DNA of 64,000 bases from positions 186,001 to 250,000 of the forward strand of contig NZ_JALJXU010000001.1 of the NCBI RefSeq assembly GCF_024170225.1, given 5' to 3'. The stretch comes from Streptococcus gallinaceus. Lineage in GTDB: Bacteria > Bacillota > Bacilli > Lactobacillales > Streptococcaceae. The first letter of the stretch is position 1, and every line of letters starts with the position of its first letter. The position numbers and the translations under genes are program-made. Shown here piece by piece: positions 1-7,684 of the stretch. Under the pieces are notes generated by a model that made no database searches, was not told the DNA's origin, and worked only from the letters and a program-made list of their open reading frames with translations.

Positions 1-492
1 ATTGGCCCAGCAGGTGTGACCATTGTCATTATCCGTGAAGACTTGTTGAATGACCAGCCTGTTCTTTCAAGCATGTTGGATTACCGCATCCAAGCAGACA
101 ACGATTCTCTCTACAATACACCACCAACATTTGGAATTTACATTGCTAAGTTGGTCTTTGAGCATGTAAAAGCACTTGGCGGTGTGGAGAAAATGGAAGA
201 AATCAATCGTGAAAAATCTGGTCTTCTCTATGATGCCATTGAAAAATCAGATTTCTATTCTAGTCCGGTTAAAAATCCAGCTGACCGCTCTCTTGCCAAC
301 ATTCCATTTGTGACACCAAGTAAGGAATTGGATGCCAAATTCGCCAAAGAAGCAGATGCACTTGGATTTAAAAATATCAAGGGTCACCGTAGTGTAGGCG
401 GTATGCGTGCCAGTCTCTATAATGCCTTTCCACGTCAAGGTGTACTTGATTTGATGGACTTTATGAAGAAATTCGAGGAAGAAAATAAATAA
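1..492 (+). CDS. serC: Phosphoserine aminotransferase, C-terminal part (5' end outside window)
   Basis: PLP-dependent transaminase that converts 3-phosphohydroxypyruvate plus glutamate to phosphoserine, the second step of serine synthesis. The frame is open from base 1 and reads [16 protein letters not shown] at once; in this family that stretch directly follows the PLP-binding Lys-Asn pair, so the Schiff-base lysine should lie just outside the window. About 163 C-terminal residues are present, including the family-typical segment NIPFVTP and the end [14 protein letters not shown]. The stop overlaps the start of the next gene by one base, and serA follows, giving a serC-GNAT-serA operon. Identification is firm; only the upstream boundary is unknown. 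Confidence 0.95.
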   Translation: MGPAGVTIVIIREDLLNDQPVLSSMLDYRIQADNDSLYNTPPTFGIYIAKLVFEHVKALGGVEKMEEINREKSGLLYDAIEKSDFYSSPVKNPADRSLANIPFVTPSKELDAKFAKEADALGFKNIKGHRSVGGMRASLYNAFPRQGVLDLMDFMKKFEEENK

Positions 493-1070
493 TGGACATA
501 CGACTAGCTCATCCAAACGAAGTTGAGTCTATCATGGACATCTTAGAAGATGCCAAGAAAACATTGGCTGCAGCAGGTAGTCCTCAGTGGCAAAACGGTT
601 ACCCAAATTCTGAAATTGTTATTGAAGATATTTTAGAAAATCGTGGTTATGTCGGCATTCTTGATGGGAAGATTGTTGCTTATTCAGCGGTTTATTTGGG
701 CAATCAGCCAGAGTATACAGCCATTTATGATGGTAAATGGAAACATGATCATTATCTCTATGTGACCTTTCATCGTGTTGCTGTGGCCAAGGAAGTTGCT
801 GGACAAAAGGTTGCACAGACTTTTTTGCAGGGCTTGATTGAAGGCCACAAAGGGCCAGATTTTCGTTGTGATACTCATGAGAAAAATCTTGCCATGCAGC
901 ACATCTTAGAAAAATTAGGCTTTGTCTACTGTGGAAAAGTTCCCATCGACGGGGAACGCTTGGCTTATCAGAAAATAAAAAATAAGGCAGAAACCGCTCT
1001 TTACCAAGAACTTTCTGAAAATGACAGCTGGTTACGAGGTGGAGAAGAGGCTGCCTATGCAGAAGAATAA
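492..1070 (+). CDS. GNAT family N-acetyltransferase in the serine operon
   Basis: A 192-residue acyl-CoA-dependent acetyltransferase of the GNAT fold; the substrate cannot be told from sequence. Visible GNAT features are the beta strand VTFHRVAVAKEVAG followed by a Q-K-V-A helix at about residues 95-110 (acetyl-CoA pyrophosphate region) and the late motif NLAMQHILEKLGFVYCG, typical of the C-terminal strand. The ATG overlaps the serC stop by one base and serA starts 12 bases after its stop, so it is translationally coupled inside the serine operon. This placement between serC and serA suggests a link to amino-acid metabolism, which is inference only. Confidence 0.85.
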   Translation: MDIRLAHPNEVESIMDILEDAKKTLAAAGSPQWQNGYPNSEIVIEDILENRGYVGILDGKIVAYSAVYLGNQPEYTAIYDGKWKHDHYLYVTFHRVAVAKEVAGQKVAQTFLQGLIEGHKGPDFRCDTHEKNLAMQHILEKLGFVYCGKVPIDGERLAYQKIKNKAETALYQELSENDSWLRGGEEAAYAEE

Positions 1071-1082
1071 AAGGGGAAATTT

Positions 1083-2258
1083 ATGGTATTTAGCGTCAAA
1101 ACTTATAACAATATCAATCAAATTGGGCTGAAAGAATTGGGAAATCATTTCCAGATTGATGGGGACAAAGCGGAGAATCCAGATGCCTACATCATCCGTA
1201 GTCAAAATCTTCACGGAGTGGAATTTCCAGAAAATCTAAAAGCCATCGCGCGTGCAGGTGCGGGAACCAACAACATTCCTATCGACGCAGCAACTGCGGC
1301 GGGAATTGTTGTTTTTAACACACCTGGAGCCAATGCTAATGCGGTAAAAGAAGCGGTCATTACCTCCCTCCTTTTGTCTGCCCGTGATTATTTGTCTGCT
1401 TCTGCTTGGGCCAATACCTTGTCTGGTGACGATGTACCTAAGCAAATTGAAGCGGGGAAGAGCCAGTTTGCAGGCTCAGAAATTGCCGGAAAAACCTTGG
1501 GTGTTATCGGTCTGGGGGCAATTGGTGCGCGTATTGCCAACGATGCCCGTCGTCTTGGCATGAACGTGTTGGGCTACGACCCTTATGTTTCTATTGAAAC
1601 AGCTTGGAATATTTCCAGCCATGTCAAACGGGTCAATGATTTGAAAGAAATCTTTAGTCAAGCAGACTATATTACTGTTCACGTTCCATTGACACCGGAT
1701 ACTAAGCATACATTTGATGCAGATGCCTTTGCTCTTATGCAAAAAGGGACGACGATTATCAATTTTGCTCGCGCAGAATTAGTGGATAATCAAGCTCTCT
1801 TTGAAGCTATTGAAACAGGTGTGATTAAGCGCTACATCACCGACTTTGGTACAGAAGAATTGCTCAATAAGCCAGGCATTACTGTCTTCCCGCATGTGGG
1901 TGGCTCAACCGAAGAAGCCGAGCTCAATTGTGCCATCATGGCCGGTAAGACTATTCGTCAGTTTATGGAAACTGGTGAGATTACAAATTCTGTAAACTTC
2001 CCAAATATGCATCAACCGCTGAATGCACCTTACCGCATTACCTTAATCAACAAAAATGTGCCAAATATCGTCGCAAATATTTCCACAGCCGTGTCAGAAT
2101 TGGGTATCAATATTGAGAACATTTTGAATCGTGCTAAGGGCGACTATGCCTATACATTGTTGGATTTGAACGAAAGTGACAAGGAAAAAGTGCAAGGTCT
2201 TGTGGAGACTTTCAAACAGTCTGAAAACATTGTGCGCGTGCGCTTGATTGAAGGCTAA
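1083..2258 (+). CDS. serA: D-3-phosphoglycerate dehydrogenase
   Basis: Oxidises 3-phosphoglycerate to 3-phosphohydroxypyruvate with NAD, the first committed step of serine synthesis. It has 391 residues. The N-terminal substrate domain carries RAGAGTNNIPI; the Rossmann motif GVIGLGAIG lies at about residues 140-148; the catalytic arginine is in NFARAELVD (usually ARGxxVD, here Ala replaces Gly) and the catalytic histidine in FPHVGGSTEEAE. A C-terminal ACT domain begins near residue 315 (RITLINKNVPNIVANIS) and normally gives serine feedback. A GGGG-type ribosome site precedes the ATG. It is the last gene of the serC operon and is followed by an intrinsic terminator. Confidence 0.95.
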   Translation: MVFSVKTYNNINQIGLKELGNHFQIDGDKAENPDAYIIRSQNLHGVEFPENLKAIARAGAGTNNIPIDAATAAGIVVFNTPGANANAVKEAVITSLLLSARDYLSASAWANTLSGDDVPKQIEAGKSQFAGSEIAGKTLGVIGLGAIGARIANDARRLGMNVLGYDPYVSIETAWNISSHVKRVNDLKEIFSQADYITVHVPLTPDTKHTFDADAFALMQKGTTIINFARAELVDNQALFEAIETGVIKRYITDFGTEELLNKPGITVFPHVGGSTEEAELNCAIMAGKTIRQFMETGEITNSVNFPNMHQPLNAPYRITLINKNVPNIVANISTAVSELGINIENILNRAKGDYAYTLLDLNESDKEKVQGLVETFKQSENIVRVRLIEG

Positions 2259-2269
2259 GATTAGTAAAG

Positions 2270-2296
2270 GTCCTGAATTGATTTTCAGGACTTTTT
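2270..2296 (+). terminator. Rho-independent terminator after serA
   Basis: An 8-bp stem GTCCTGAA/TTCAGGAC with a 6-base loop is followed by TTTTT. It separates serA from ogt. Confidence 0.85.
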
Positions 2297-2312
2297 AGGT
2301 TATGCTTAGACT

Positions 2313-2789
2313 ATGTTATACCAAGATTTTTATTCGTCTCCACTAGGGGAAATTCGTCTTTTAGCCGATGAAGAAGGGCTTTGTGGGCTGTATTTTGTAG
2401 GACAAAAGTATGAGTTAAGAGGATTCGACAAGGAAGAAATTGCTTGTCAGTCAACTAGCCTGTTAGAAGCTGGCAAAAATTGGCTAGATGCTTATTTTTC
2501 CGGTCAGAATTTGCCAGCAGTTTCTTTGTCCATTTACGGGACGGACTTTCAAAAAAGGGTCTGGGAGGAGTTGCGATTGATTCCAGCAGGAGAGAGTTTG
2601 ACCTACGGTCAACTGGCAGATAGACTGTATTGTAAATCAGCGCAAGCTATTGGCGGAGCCGTCGGAAAAAATCCCCTGTCGCTCATCATCCCTTGTCACC
2701 GTATCCTTGGGGCGGATGGAAGCTTGACGGGCTATGCAGGTGGGCTAGAACGTAAATCTTGGTTACTAGAACATGAGAGAAGGAGTTAA
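2313..2789 (+). CDS. ogt: Methylated-DNA--protein-cysteine methyltransferase
   Basis: Suicide repair protein that moves alkyl groups from O6-alkylguanine (and O4-alkylthymine) to its own cysteine. It has 158 residues, a normal length for the Ogt/MGMT family. The acceptor cysteine is C128 in IIPCHRILGADGSLTGYAGG; upstream lies the DNA-binding segment FQKRVWEELRLIPAGESLTYGQLA and the arginine-finger-like region QAIGGAVGKNPL. It starts 16 bases after the serA terminator with only a weak upstream ribosome site. The Spx/ArsC-like gene begins one base past its stop, so the two are probably co-transcribed. Confidence 0.93.
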   Translation: MLYQDFYSSPLGEIRLLADEEGLCGLYFVGQKYELRGFDKEEIACQSTSLLEAGKNWLDAYFSGQNLPAVSLSIYGTDFQKRVWEELRLIPAGESLTYGQLADRLYCKSAQAIGGAVGKNPLSLIIPCHRILGADGSLTGYAGGLERKSWLLEHERRS

Positions 2790-2790
2790 G

Positions 2791-3144
2791 ATGTATACTT
2801 TTTATGAATATCCAAAATGTACGACCTGTCGTGCAGCCAAGAAGGAATTGACACAGTTAGGTGTGGAGTTTGAAGCTATTGATATCAAGACAAACCCTCC
2901 GCAGGTGGAACTCTTGCGCAGCTTGCTAGAAAATTCACTATTGGAGCTCAAAAAGTTTTTCAATACCTCGGGAAATAGCTACCGTGCACTTGGTTTGAAA
3001 GATAAATTTGATGATTTGGCGGTGGATGAAGCCTTGAGTTTATTGGCTAGTGATGGCATGCTGATCAAGCGGCCGATTTTAATCAAGGATGGGAAAGTTC
3101 TGCAAATCGGTTATCGGACGGAATATAAAGAGTTGGGATTATAA
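2791..3144 (+). CDS. Spx/ArsC/MgsR-family thioredoxin-fold protein
   Basis: A 117-residue protein of the ArsC/Spx superfamily. The N-terminus YEYPKCTTCRAAKKEL has the CxxC motif of Spx-like proteins, and RPILIKDGKVLQIGYRTEYK is the typical C-terminal strand-helix. Spx proper acts on RNA polymerase; YffB/MgsR-like relatives may be regulators or reductases, and the choice cannot be made here. The ATG at 2791 is preferred over the upstream in-frame ATG at 2773 because AGGAG at 2781-2785 has correct spacing to 2791 and this start does not run into ogt. It is the last gene of the ogt unit. Confidence 0.85.
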   Translation: MYTFYEYPKCTTCRAAKKELTQLGVEFEAIDIKTNPPQVELLRSLLENSLLELKKFFNTSGNSYRALGLKDKFDDLAVDEALSLLASDGMLIKRPILIKDGKVLQIGYRTEYKELGL

Positions 3145-3170
3145 AAAACGGTAGAGATACCGTTTTTCTT
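3144..3170. terminator. Bidirectional terminator between the Spx-like gene and the AlkD-like gene
   Basis: A 10-bp perfect stem AAAAACGGTA/TACCGTTTTT with loop GAGA lies between convergent genes; T-runs are present on both strands. Confidence 0.85.
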
Positions 3171-3831
3171 ATATATATTTACTGGCTTCTTTGAGTGATA
3201 GAGGGGCTAGTTTAGCTCGGTGTTCCTCTAGAAAATTTCGCACCCAGGCGGGATTGGTTTTGGAGTAATCTCTCAGTGCCCAGCCAATGGATTTGTTGAT
3301 GAAAAATTCTGAACTACCAAGATTTAATAAGACAATCTGTGCCAGTAGATTGGTATCTGTCTTTTCCTTTCGTCCTAGTTGGTGGTCAATGGCAATGCGC
3401 CGCAACCAAAAATCATCTGATGTGGCAAATTCCAACATCAGTTCTGGAATGCGCTGGTCAGCGATATTTCCAAAAATCCGGTCCAAACAGTCAATGGAAT
3501 CCCACCATTGGTGGCTGGTCGCAAAGTTCATCAAGCGGGGCACATCCTCTAAGGTGAGCAGTTTTTGCTGCGCTTTTAGATAATCACAGACAAAATAATC
3601 GAGTTCCCGATGGGGATGATTCCAAGCAAGCTCGAGCAGCTTCCAGTCGATTTTCTTCTTCTTTTTTTCTGTAGCAATAATGTCCTTATAGAGCAGGCGG
3701 CGTTGAGGAGTGCGGACACCGAAAAAGGTAAATTGATGCTGTAAATAGGCAGACATGGCCTGGGCATCTGTTTCACTGGCAGCAGCCTCAAAACGTTCTA
3801 CTAATAGCTCATATGTTTCTTGACTTGTCAT
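3169..3831 (-). CDS. AlkD-type DNA alkylation repair protein
   Basis: A 220-residue HEAT-like-repeat DNA glycosylase family member (AlkC/AlkD superfamily), expected to remove alkylated bases such as 3-methyl- or 7-methylpurines. Diagnostic stretches are HQWWDSIDCLDRIFGNI, DDFWLRRIAIDHQL and NKSIGWALRDYSKTNPAWV; the W-x-x-R-x-x-I and K-x-I-G-W-A-L-R motifs are family hallmarks, and the Trp/Asp residues around WWDSID fit the AlkD active groove. It lies 11 bases downstream of a VOC-family gene on the same strand, forming a two-gene minus-strand unit. With ogt, nth and exoA close by, the first 7 kb is rich in DNA repair. Confidence 0.88.
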   Translation of the reverse strand: MTSQETYELLVERFEAAASETDAQAMSAYLQHQFTFFGVRTPQRRLLYKDIIATEKKKKKIDWKLLELAWNHPHRELDYFVCDYLKAQQKLLTLEDVPRLMNFATSHQWWDSIDCLDRIFGNIADQRIPELMLEFATSDDFWLRRIAIDHQLGRKEKTDTNLLAQIVLLNLGSSEFFINKSIGWALRDYSKTNPAWVRNFLEEHRAKLAPLSLKEASKYI

Positions 3832-3842
3832 ACTAGACTGTC

Positions 3843-4214
3843 TTAACTCGCCTTCACTGCGATATAATTGCCTTCGTTATCGGCAAAGGTGAAATGCACC
3901 ATTCCTTGGTATTCCATGATGGGATTGGTAGCGACACCAGCTTCTGTGAGGCGTGTATATTCCGCTTCTAAATCCGTTGTTTCCAAGAGAAGACTTGGAA
4001 ATCCGACATTCATACCAGGATTACTGGTAGCGACCCAGTTTTTATCGTGAATACCAAAACTAAATGTAGCCTCTTTACTTGGAGCGATTTCGTAAGAAGT
4101 TGCTTCAGGATGCTCAGCTGTATCAAGTAGGACAAATCCGATTTTTTCTACCCAAAAATCTAATGCAGCTTTTGTGTCTGAAACGTATAACATAGTTGTT
4201 GATTTTGTAATCAT
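3843..4214 (-). CDS. VOC (glyoxalase/bleomycin-resistance) family protein
   Basis: A 123-residue single VOC module pair: N-terminal TTMLYVSDTKAALDFWVEKIGFVL and C-terminal MVHFTFADNEGNYIAVKA are the two beta-alpha-beta-beta-beta halves. Family members bind metal and perform glyoxalase, dioxygenase or drug-sequestering reactions; no specific substrate is evident. The ATG follows a good TCCTCC-complement (GGAGGA) ribosome site on the minus strand, and a TTGACT-17-TATAAT promoter lies just upstream. It is first in a unit with the AlkD-like repair gene, which could point to protection from an electrophile or alkylating agent. That functional link is inference. Confidence 0.85.
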   Translation of the reverse strand: MITKSTTMLYVSDTKAALDFWVEKIGFVLLDTAEHPEATSYEIAPSKEATFSFGIHDKNWVATSNPGMNVGFPSLLLETTDLEAEYTRLTEAGVATNPIMEYQGMVHFTFADNEGNYIAVKAS

Positions 4215-4256
4215 ATTTTTTCCTCCGTGGAACTATCCACAAATTAGTGATAAGGT

Positions 4257-4285
4257 ATTATATGATGAAAAGAATGGCAAGTCAA
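4257..4285 (-). promoter_or_regulatory. Promoter of the VOC-alkD unit
   Basis: On the minus strand TTGACT is followed after 17 bases by TATAAT, with the ATG 43 bases beyond the -10 box. A near-ideal vegetative promoter. Confidence 0.75.
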
Positions 4286-4327
4286 TTGTTTTGTCTAAGC
4301 TGACGGGGCTCTCTTTCACGCGCGTCA

Positions 4328-4336
4328 TGATATAAT
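4328..4336 (+). promoter_or_regulatory. Extended -10 promoter of nth
   Basis: TGA followed by TATAAT (extended -10) lies 17 bases upstream of the nth ATG. No clear -35 box is seen, which is common with extended -10 promoters. AAGGAG at 4342-4347 is the ribosome site. Confidence 0.6.
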
Positions 4337-4353
4337 AGAAAAAAGGAGAAACT

Positions 4354-4983
4354 ATGGTTTTATCAAAGAAACGTGCTAGAAAAGTGCTGGAGGAGATTAT
4401 CACTCTGTTTCCAGATGCTCAGCCCAGTCTAGACTTTAAGAATCATTTTGAGTTAGTCATTGCCGTCCTCTTGTCAGCCCAGACGACAGATGCGGCGGTC
4501 AATAAAGCAACGCCAGCCCTGTTTGCGGCTTATCCGACGCCACAAGCGATGGCGGCAGCCAGTGAAGCAGACTTGGCTAAGTACATTGCCACTTTGGGAC
4601 TCTATCGCAATAAGGCAAAATTTATGAAAAAATGTGCCCAGCAGTTGGTGGATGAATTTGATGGAGTCGTGCCACAAACGCGCAAGGAATTAGAAAGTCT
4701 GGCGGGAGTTGGTCGCAAGACAGCCAACGTTGTTATGTCTGTTGGTTTTGGCATTCCAGCCTTCGCTGTGGATACACATGTGGAGCGGATTTGTAAGCAC
4801 CATGATATTGTGAAAAAATCAGCGACACCTAGAGAAGTGGAAGATACGGTTTGCGCCATATTGCCACCAGAAAAATGGTTGGCTGCGCATCAAGCCATGA
4901 TTTACTTTGGGCGGGCCATCTGTCATCCAAAAAATCCAGAGTGCCATCAATACCCGCAATTGTATGACTTTTCGGATCTCTAG
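4354..4983 (+). CDS. nth: Endonuclease III, lacking two Fe-S cysteines
   Basis: Bifunctional DNA glycosylase/AP lyase of base-excision repair, acting on oxidised pyrimidines. It has 209 residues. The helix-hairpin-helix is LAGVGRKTANVV, containing the catalytic lysine (GVGRKTA), and the catalytic aspartate is in AFAVDTHVERI. The C-terminal 4Fe-4S motif of E. coli Nth is C-x6-C-x2-C-x5-C; here CHPKNPECHQYPQLYDF keeps the first two cysteines but has Tyr and Phe in place of the third and fourth, so a normal cluster is unlikely. Loss of the cluster is known in some Nth homologues. The gene stands alone between its own promoter and a terminator. Confidence 0.92.
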   Translation: MVLSKKRARKVLEEIITLFPDAQPSLDFKNHFELVIAVLLSAQTTDAAVNKATPALFAAYPTPQAMAAASEADLAKYIATLGLYRNKAKFMKKCAQQLVDEFDGVVPQTRKELESLAGVGRKTANVVMSVGFGIPAFAVDTHVERICKHHDIVKKSATPREVEDTVCAILPPEKWLAAHQAMIYFGRAICHPKNPECHQYPQLYDFSDL

Positions 4984-4988
4984 ACAAT

Positions 4989-5019
4989 AAAAGGTTTCAG
5001 TTACTACTGAAACCTTTTT
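4989..5019. terminator. Bidirectional terminator between nth and the XRE membrane regulator
   Basis: A 12-bp perfect stem AAAAGGTTTCAG/CTGAAACCTTTT has a 6-base loop and a T-tract. It lies between convergent genes. Confidence 0.88.
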
Positions 5020-5022
5020 GAA

Positions 5023-5610
5023 TTAACGAATCAACCATAAGACAATGAGGTTGCTGCATAGGGCGAGTGCCATTGCAGCAAGAGTAAAAATGAGAACGAT
5101 AAGCGGTTTTTGGTAGGGATATTTTGCTTTTTCCTCTCTTTTTTCTATGGTATCAAGGGTTCTTCCTTCTGAAACAGCGACAATTTCTTTGTAAGTTTGT
5201 AGGTCGTATTTCTTTTTAAATTGCTCAATCCGATTGGTAACAAAAAAGAGTGGAACAAGAAGGACGCCCCAGATAAGCAAGCCCCACCAGTCTAAAAAGT
5301 ACAAGAGTGGAAAGATACTGATAGAAGATAGGACGAGGAGGATGAGCATGACATAGGTGTCTTTGTTGAAAGTGTCCCGTTCTTCTTGATTGATGATCAT
5401 TTTCATTTCTTCGATGTCTCCTTTTATGAGTGTGTCAAGACTCACTTGGAAAATCTGGCTTAATAAAAGCAAACTGTGGATGTCAGGATAGGTTTTATCA
5501 TTTTCCCAGTTGGAAATGCTTTGCCGGCTAACATATACTTTTTCTGCCAATTCTTCCTGTGAGAGTTGTAGTGATTTGCGGTAGCTGACAATTTGCTGCC
5601 CAAGTTTCAT
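5023..5610 (-). CDS. XRE-family regulator with C-terminal membrane segments
   Basis: A 195-residue protein. Residues 5-60 form a Cro/CI helix-turn-helix (SQEELAEKVYVSRQSISNWE), followed by a linker and hydrophobic segments at about 85-105 and 108-128, then a soluble stretch and a last segment at about 172-192 ending LIVLWLIR. Such membrane-linked XRE proteins are common in streptococci and are thought to sense a membrane or small-molecule signal; no target is evident. The ATG follows AAAGGAGAACAAT on the minus strand. It is a single gene, convergent with nth; its own intergenic region is the likely operator site. Confidence 0.85.
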   Translation of the reverse strand: MKLGQQIVSYRKSLQLSQEELAEKVYVSRQSISNWENDKTYPDIHSLLLLSQIFQVSLDTLIKGDIEEMKMIINQEERDTFNKDTYVMLILLVLSSISIFPLLYFLDWWGLLIWGVLLVPLFFVTNRIEQFKKKYDLQTYKEIVAVSEGRTLDTIEKREEKAKYPYQKPLIVLIFTLAAMALALCSNLIVLWLIR

Positions 5611-5735
5611 ATTGTTCTCCTTTCGACATTATTAGTGTACTCGTAGAGGCTATTTTCGTCTATCAAAAGTCTTTTACATTTACTAAAAACAGCCTTTTTT
5701 ATAGTTTATCACATAGTTGACACGAGGTTGACAAG

Positions 5736-5764
5736 AAAAAATCCCTATCAATGAGATAGGAATT
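5736..5764 (-). terminator. Terminator of exoA
   Basis: Read on the minus strand, AATTCCTATC pairs with GATAGGGATT (one U-G wobble) around a TCATT loop, followed by TTTT. Confidence 0.75.
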
Positions 5765-5768
5765 TTGT

Positions 5769-6596
5769 TTATAACTCAATTTCTAAGACAATAGGTGTGT
5801 GGTCTTGACGTGCGCCAGAGTCAATCATGTCAGAGCGAGTAATCTTGTCTGCTAGTCGTTCTGAAGTGAGCCAGTAGTCAATTCTCCAGCCTGTGTTGTT
5901 GATTTTGGAAGTTTTACTGCGTTGAGCCCACCAGCTATAGGCGTTTAGCACATCACCGTGCATATAGCGGAAGGTATCTGTGAAGCCTTTGGCCAATAAC
6001 TGGGTAAATCCAGCCCGTTCTTCATCGGTAAATCCAGGAGAACGACGGTTGCTATTTGGGTTTGCCAAGTCAATTTCCTTGTGGGCCACGTTATAGTCAC
6101 CTGTTGCAAGAACTGGTTTTTGTGCGTCTAGGGTAGCTAAGTACGTAGCGTATTGAGCATCCCAAACTTGGCGGTCTTCTAAGCGTCTGAGTCCATCGCC
6201 TGCATTTGGCGTATACACTTGAGTGACGAAGAAGTTATCAAATTCCAAGGTGATGATGCGCCCTTCCAAGTCCATGGTTGTAGGTGCACCAATTTCTGGG
6301 AAGGTGATGATTGGTGCCAAGTTTTTACGGTAGAGAAACATGGTTCCTGCATACCCTTTGCGCGCCGGTTCGATAGATGAGCGCCAAGCTACGTCGTGGC
6401 CGGGGAAATAGTCCTGCAAAATCTCCAAGTGTTTTTTAGTCGGACCTTTGGCAGAGAGTTTTGTCTCTTGAATGGCAATGATATCGGCGTTTTCCGCAAC
6501 AAGTGTATCGATAACAGCGCGTGATAAGAGTGCGCGTGGCGAGTCGCTGGTCAAGGCTGCGTTGAGGGAATCAATATTCCAAGAAATGAGTTTCAT
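5769..6596 (-). CDS. exoA: Exodeoxyribonuclease / AP endonuclease (ExoA, exonuclease III family)
   Basis: Metal-dependent AP endonuclease and 3' repair exonuclease of the EEP fold, acting after Nth-type glycosylases in base-excision repair. It has 275 residues. Conserved motifs are MKLISWNIDSLNAA at the start, IAIQETKL (metal-binding Glu), GYAGTMFLYRK, the TGDYNVAH motif (catalytic Asp/Asn) and the C-terminal DHTPIVLEIEL (Asp-His). Length and motif order match Gram-positive ExoA. It is transcribed alone on the minus strand, with a terminator immediately after its stop, and is divergent from sdpR. Confidence 0.95.
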   Translation of the reverse strand: MKLISWNIDSLNAALTSDSPRALLSRAVIDTLVAENADIIAIQETKLSAKGPTKKHLEILQDYFPGHDVAWRSSIEPARKGYAGTMFLYRKNLAPIITFPEIGAPTTMDLEGRIITLEFDNFFVTQVYTPNAGDGLRRLEDRQVWDAQYATYLATLDAQKPVLATGDYNVAHKEIDLANPNSNRRSPGFTDEERAGFTQLLAKGFTDTFRYMHGDVLNAYSWWAQRSKTSKINNTGWRIDYWLTSERLADKITRSDMIDSGARQDHTPIVLEIEL

Positions 6597-6699
6597 AGTT
6601 TTTCCTTTACAATTCAGTATGGATTTATTGTAGCAAAAATCTGACGTCTGTGCGAGTTTCAGGGATTGAAAACTATTTTGAAAAATATCGAAATAGCTC

Positions 6700-6752
6700 T
6701 TGCTTTTTTTAAAAGAAAGGACTACAATCTATTTAGAAATAGTTCTAAATAG
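6700..6752 (+). promoter_or_regulatory. sdpR promoter with overlapping palindromic operator
   Basis: TTGCTT (6700-6705) is followed after 17 bases by TACAAT (6723-6728). Directly after the -10 box lies a perfect 10-bp inverted repeat, CTATTTAGAA/TTCTAAATAG with a 4-base spacer (6729-6752), covering the transcription start. This fits autorepression by the ArsR-family protein encoded 17 bases downstream. Confidence 0.8.
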
Positions 6753-6768
6753 AAAAGGAGGAGGACGA

Positions 6769-7044
6769 ATGAGTTTCGCAAAAACATTCAAGGCTCTGTC
6801 AAATCCAGTTCGTCGTGAAATTCTTGATTTATTGAAATCAGGAGAGCGTTCGGCAGGTGAGATTTCTGAGTGTTTTCATCTGACAGCTGCCACCATTTCC
6901 AATCATCTCAAACTCCTCAAGGAGGCGGATTTGGTACGAGAGCGGCGGGAGAAAAATTTTATTTTTTACGAACTCAACACCTCTGTTTTGGAGGATATTA
7001 TCGCCTGGGTATCGGATTTGAAAGGAGATTCAAATGAAGATTAA
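6769..7044 (+). CDS. sdpR: ArsR-family autorepressor, SdpR-like
   Basis: A 91-residue winged-helix repressor. The sequence FKALSNPVRREILDLLKSGERSAGEIS and the recognition region HLTAATISNHLKLLKEADLV are typical of ArsR/SdpR; no metal-binding cysteine box is visible. In B. subtilis SdpR represses an operon with the membrane signal receptor/immunity protein SdpI, and the same arrangement is seen here: sdpI overlaps the sdpR end by 11 bases. The ATG at 6769 is chosen because AAGGAGGA precedes it at correct spacing; an earlier in-frame ATG at 6700 would lie upstream of the -10 box. A perfect palindrome covers the transcription start. Confidence 0.85.
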   Translation: MSFAKTFKALSNPVRREILDLLKSGERSAGEISECFHLTAATISNHLKLLKEADLVRERREKNFIFYELNTSVLEDIIAWVSDLKGDSNED

Positions 7045-7670
7045 CAAAAAATTATTGTGCATCACCTCCTTGGTGATTTGCTTGCCGATTTTAGTGGGAC
7101 TGTTGGTATGGAAGCAGCTCCCAGCTCAAATGCCGACTCACTTTGGAATCAGTGGTCAGGCGGATGGCTATTCGTCGAAGTTTGAAGCGGTCGTTATCTT
7201 GCCTTTGATTTTGCTGGCTATGCATATTTTCACAGTTGTCCTAACAGTGATTAGCCCCAAGTCTGCTAATGTTGGCTCGAAAATGCTCCAAGTGATTTAT
7301 TGGATGATTCCTGCAGTTGCCCTAGTGGTCCAGCTGTCCACCTTGGTTGTAGCGCTTGGTTATCTCAATAGTCCCAGTGTCCTGATTGCAGCGAGCATCA
7401 GTCTGCTCTTTATGGTGATTGGAAATTATTTACCTAAAATTCATCAAAATTACATCGTTGGTATCAAGTTGCCGTGGACCTTGTATGATGAAGAATTGGA
7501 ATCAGACGCACAGGTTGGCAGGAAAAGTTTGGGTGATTTGTGGAGGCTTGTCCTTTGTGACCAGTTTTATTCCCTTGATCGCACCCTATGTTTTTATGGC
7601 AAGTGTTGTTGTAATGGTCCTTGTGCCGGTTGTGTACTCTTATCGCATGTCAAAAAAGAAGCCTAGTTGA
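7034..7670 (+). pseudogene. sdpI: SdpI-like immunity/signal-receptor membrane protein, frameshifted
   Basis: The first frame (from 7034) gives the SdpI N-terminus with PAQMPTHFGISGQADGY and several membrane segments, up to NYIVGIKLPWTLYDEE. The family motif then continues in another frame as NWNQTHRLAGKVWVICGG and two more membrane segments, ending at 7670. The switch lies at about 7490-7500, near GATGAAGAATTGG; family spacing between PWTL and the Trp suggests loss of two bases, though one extra base would also explain it. As sequenced, the first frame ends in an unrelated tail at 7666. Either a recent mutation or a sequencing error; the coupled repressor sdpR is intact. Confidence 0.82.
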
Positions 7671-7684
7671 CTAAGCTTCTTTTC
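7654..7684. terminator. Bidirectional terminator between sdpI and dak
   Basis: AAAAGAAGC (7654-7662) pairs with GCTTCTTTT (7675-7683). The stem spans the stop codons of both convergent genes and has T-runs in both directions. Confidence 0.7.

Noticed and set aside
7485..7500. Programmed ribosomal frameshift in sdpI
   Set aside because: No slippery heptamer or downstream pseudoknot was evident; mutation or sequencing error is simpler.
7419..7670. Independent small gene in the 3' part of sdpI
   Set aside because: Its product continues the SdpI family motif, so it is the displaced half of the same gene.
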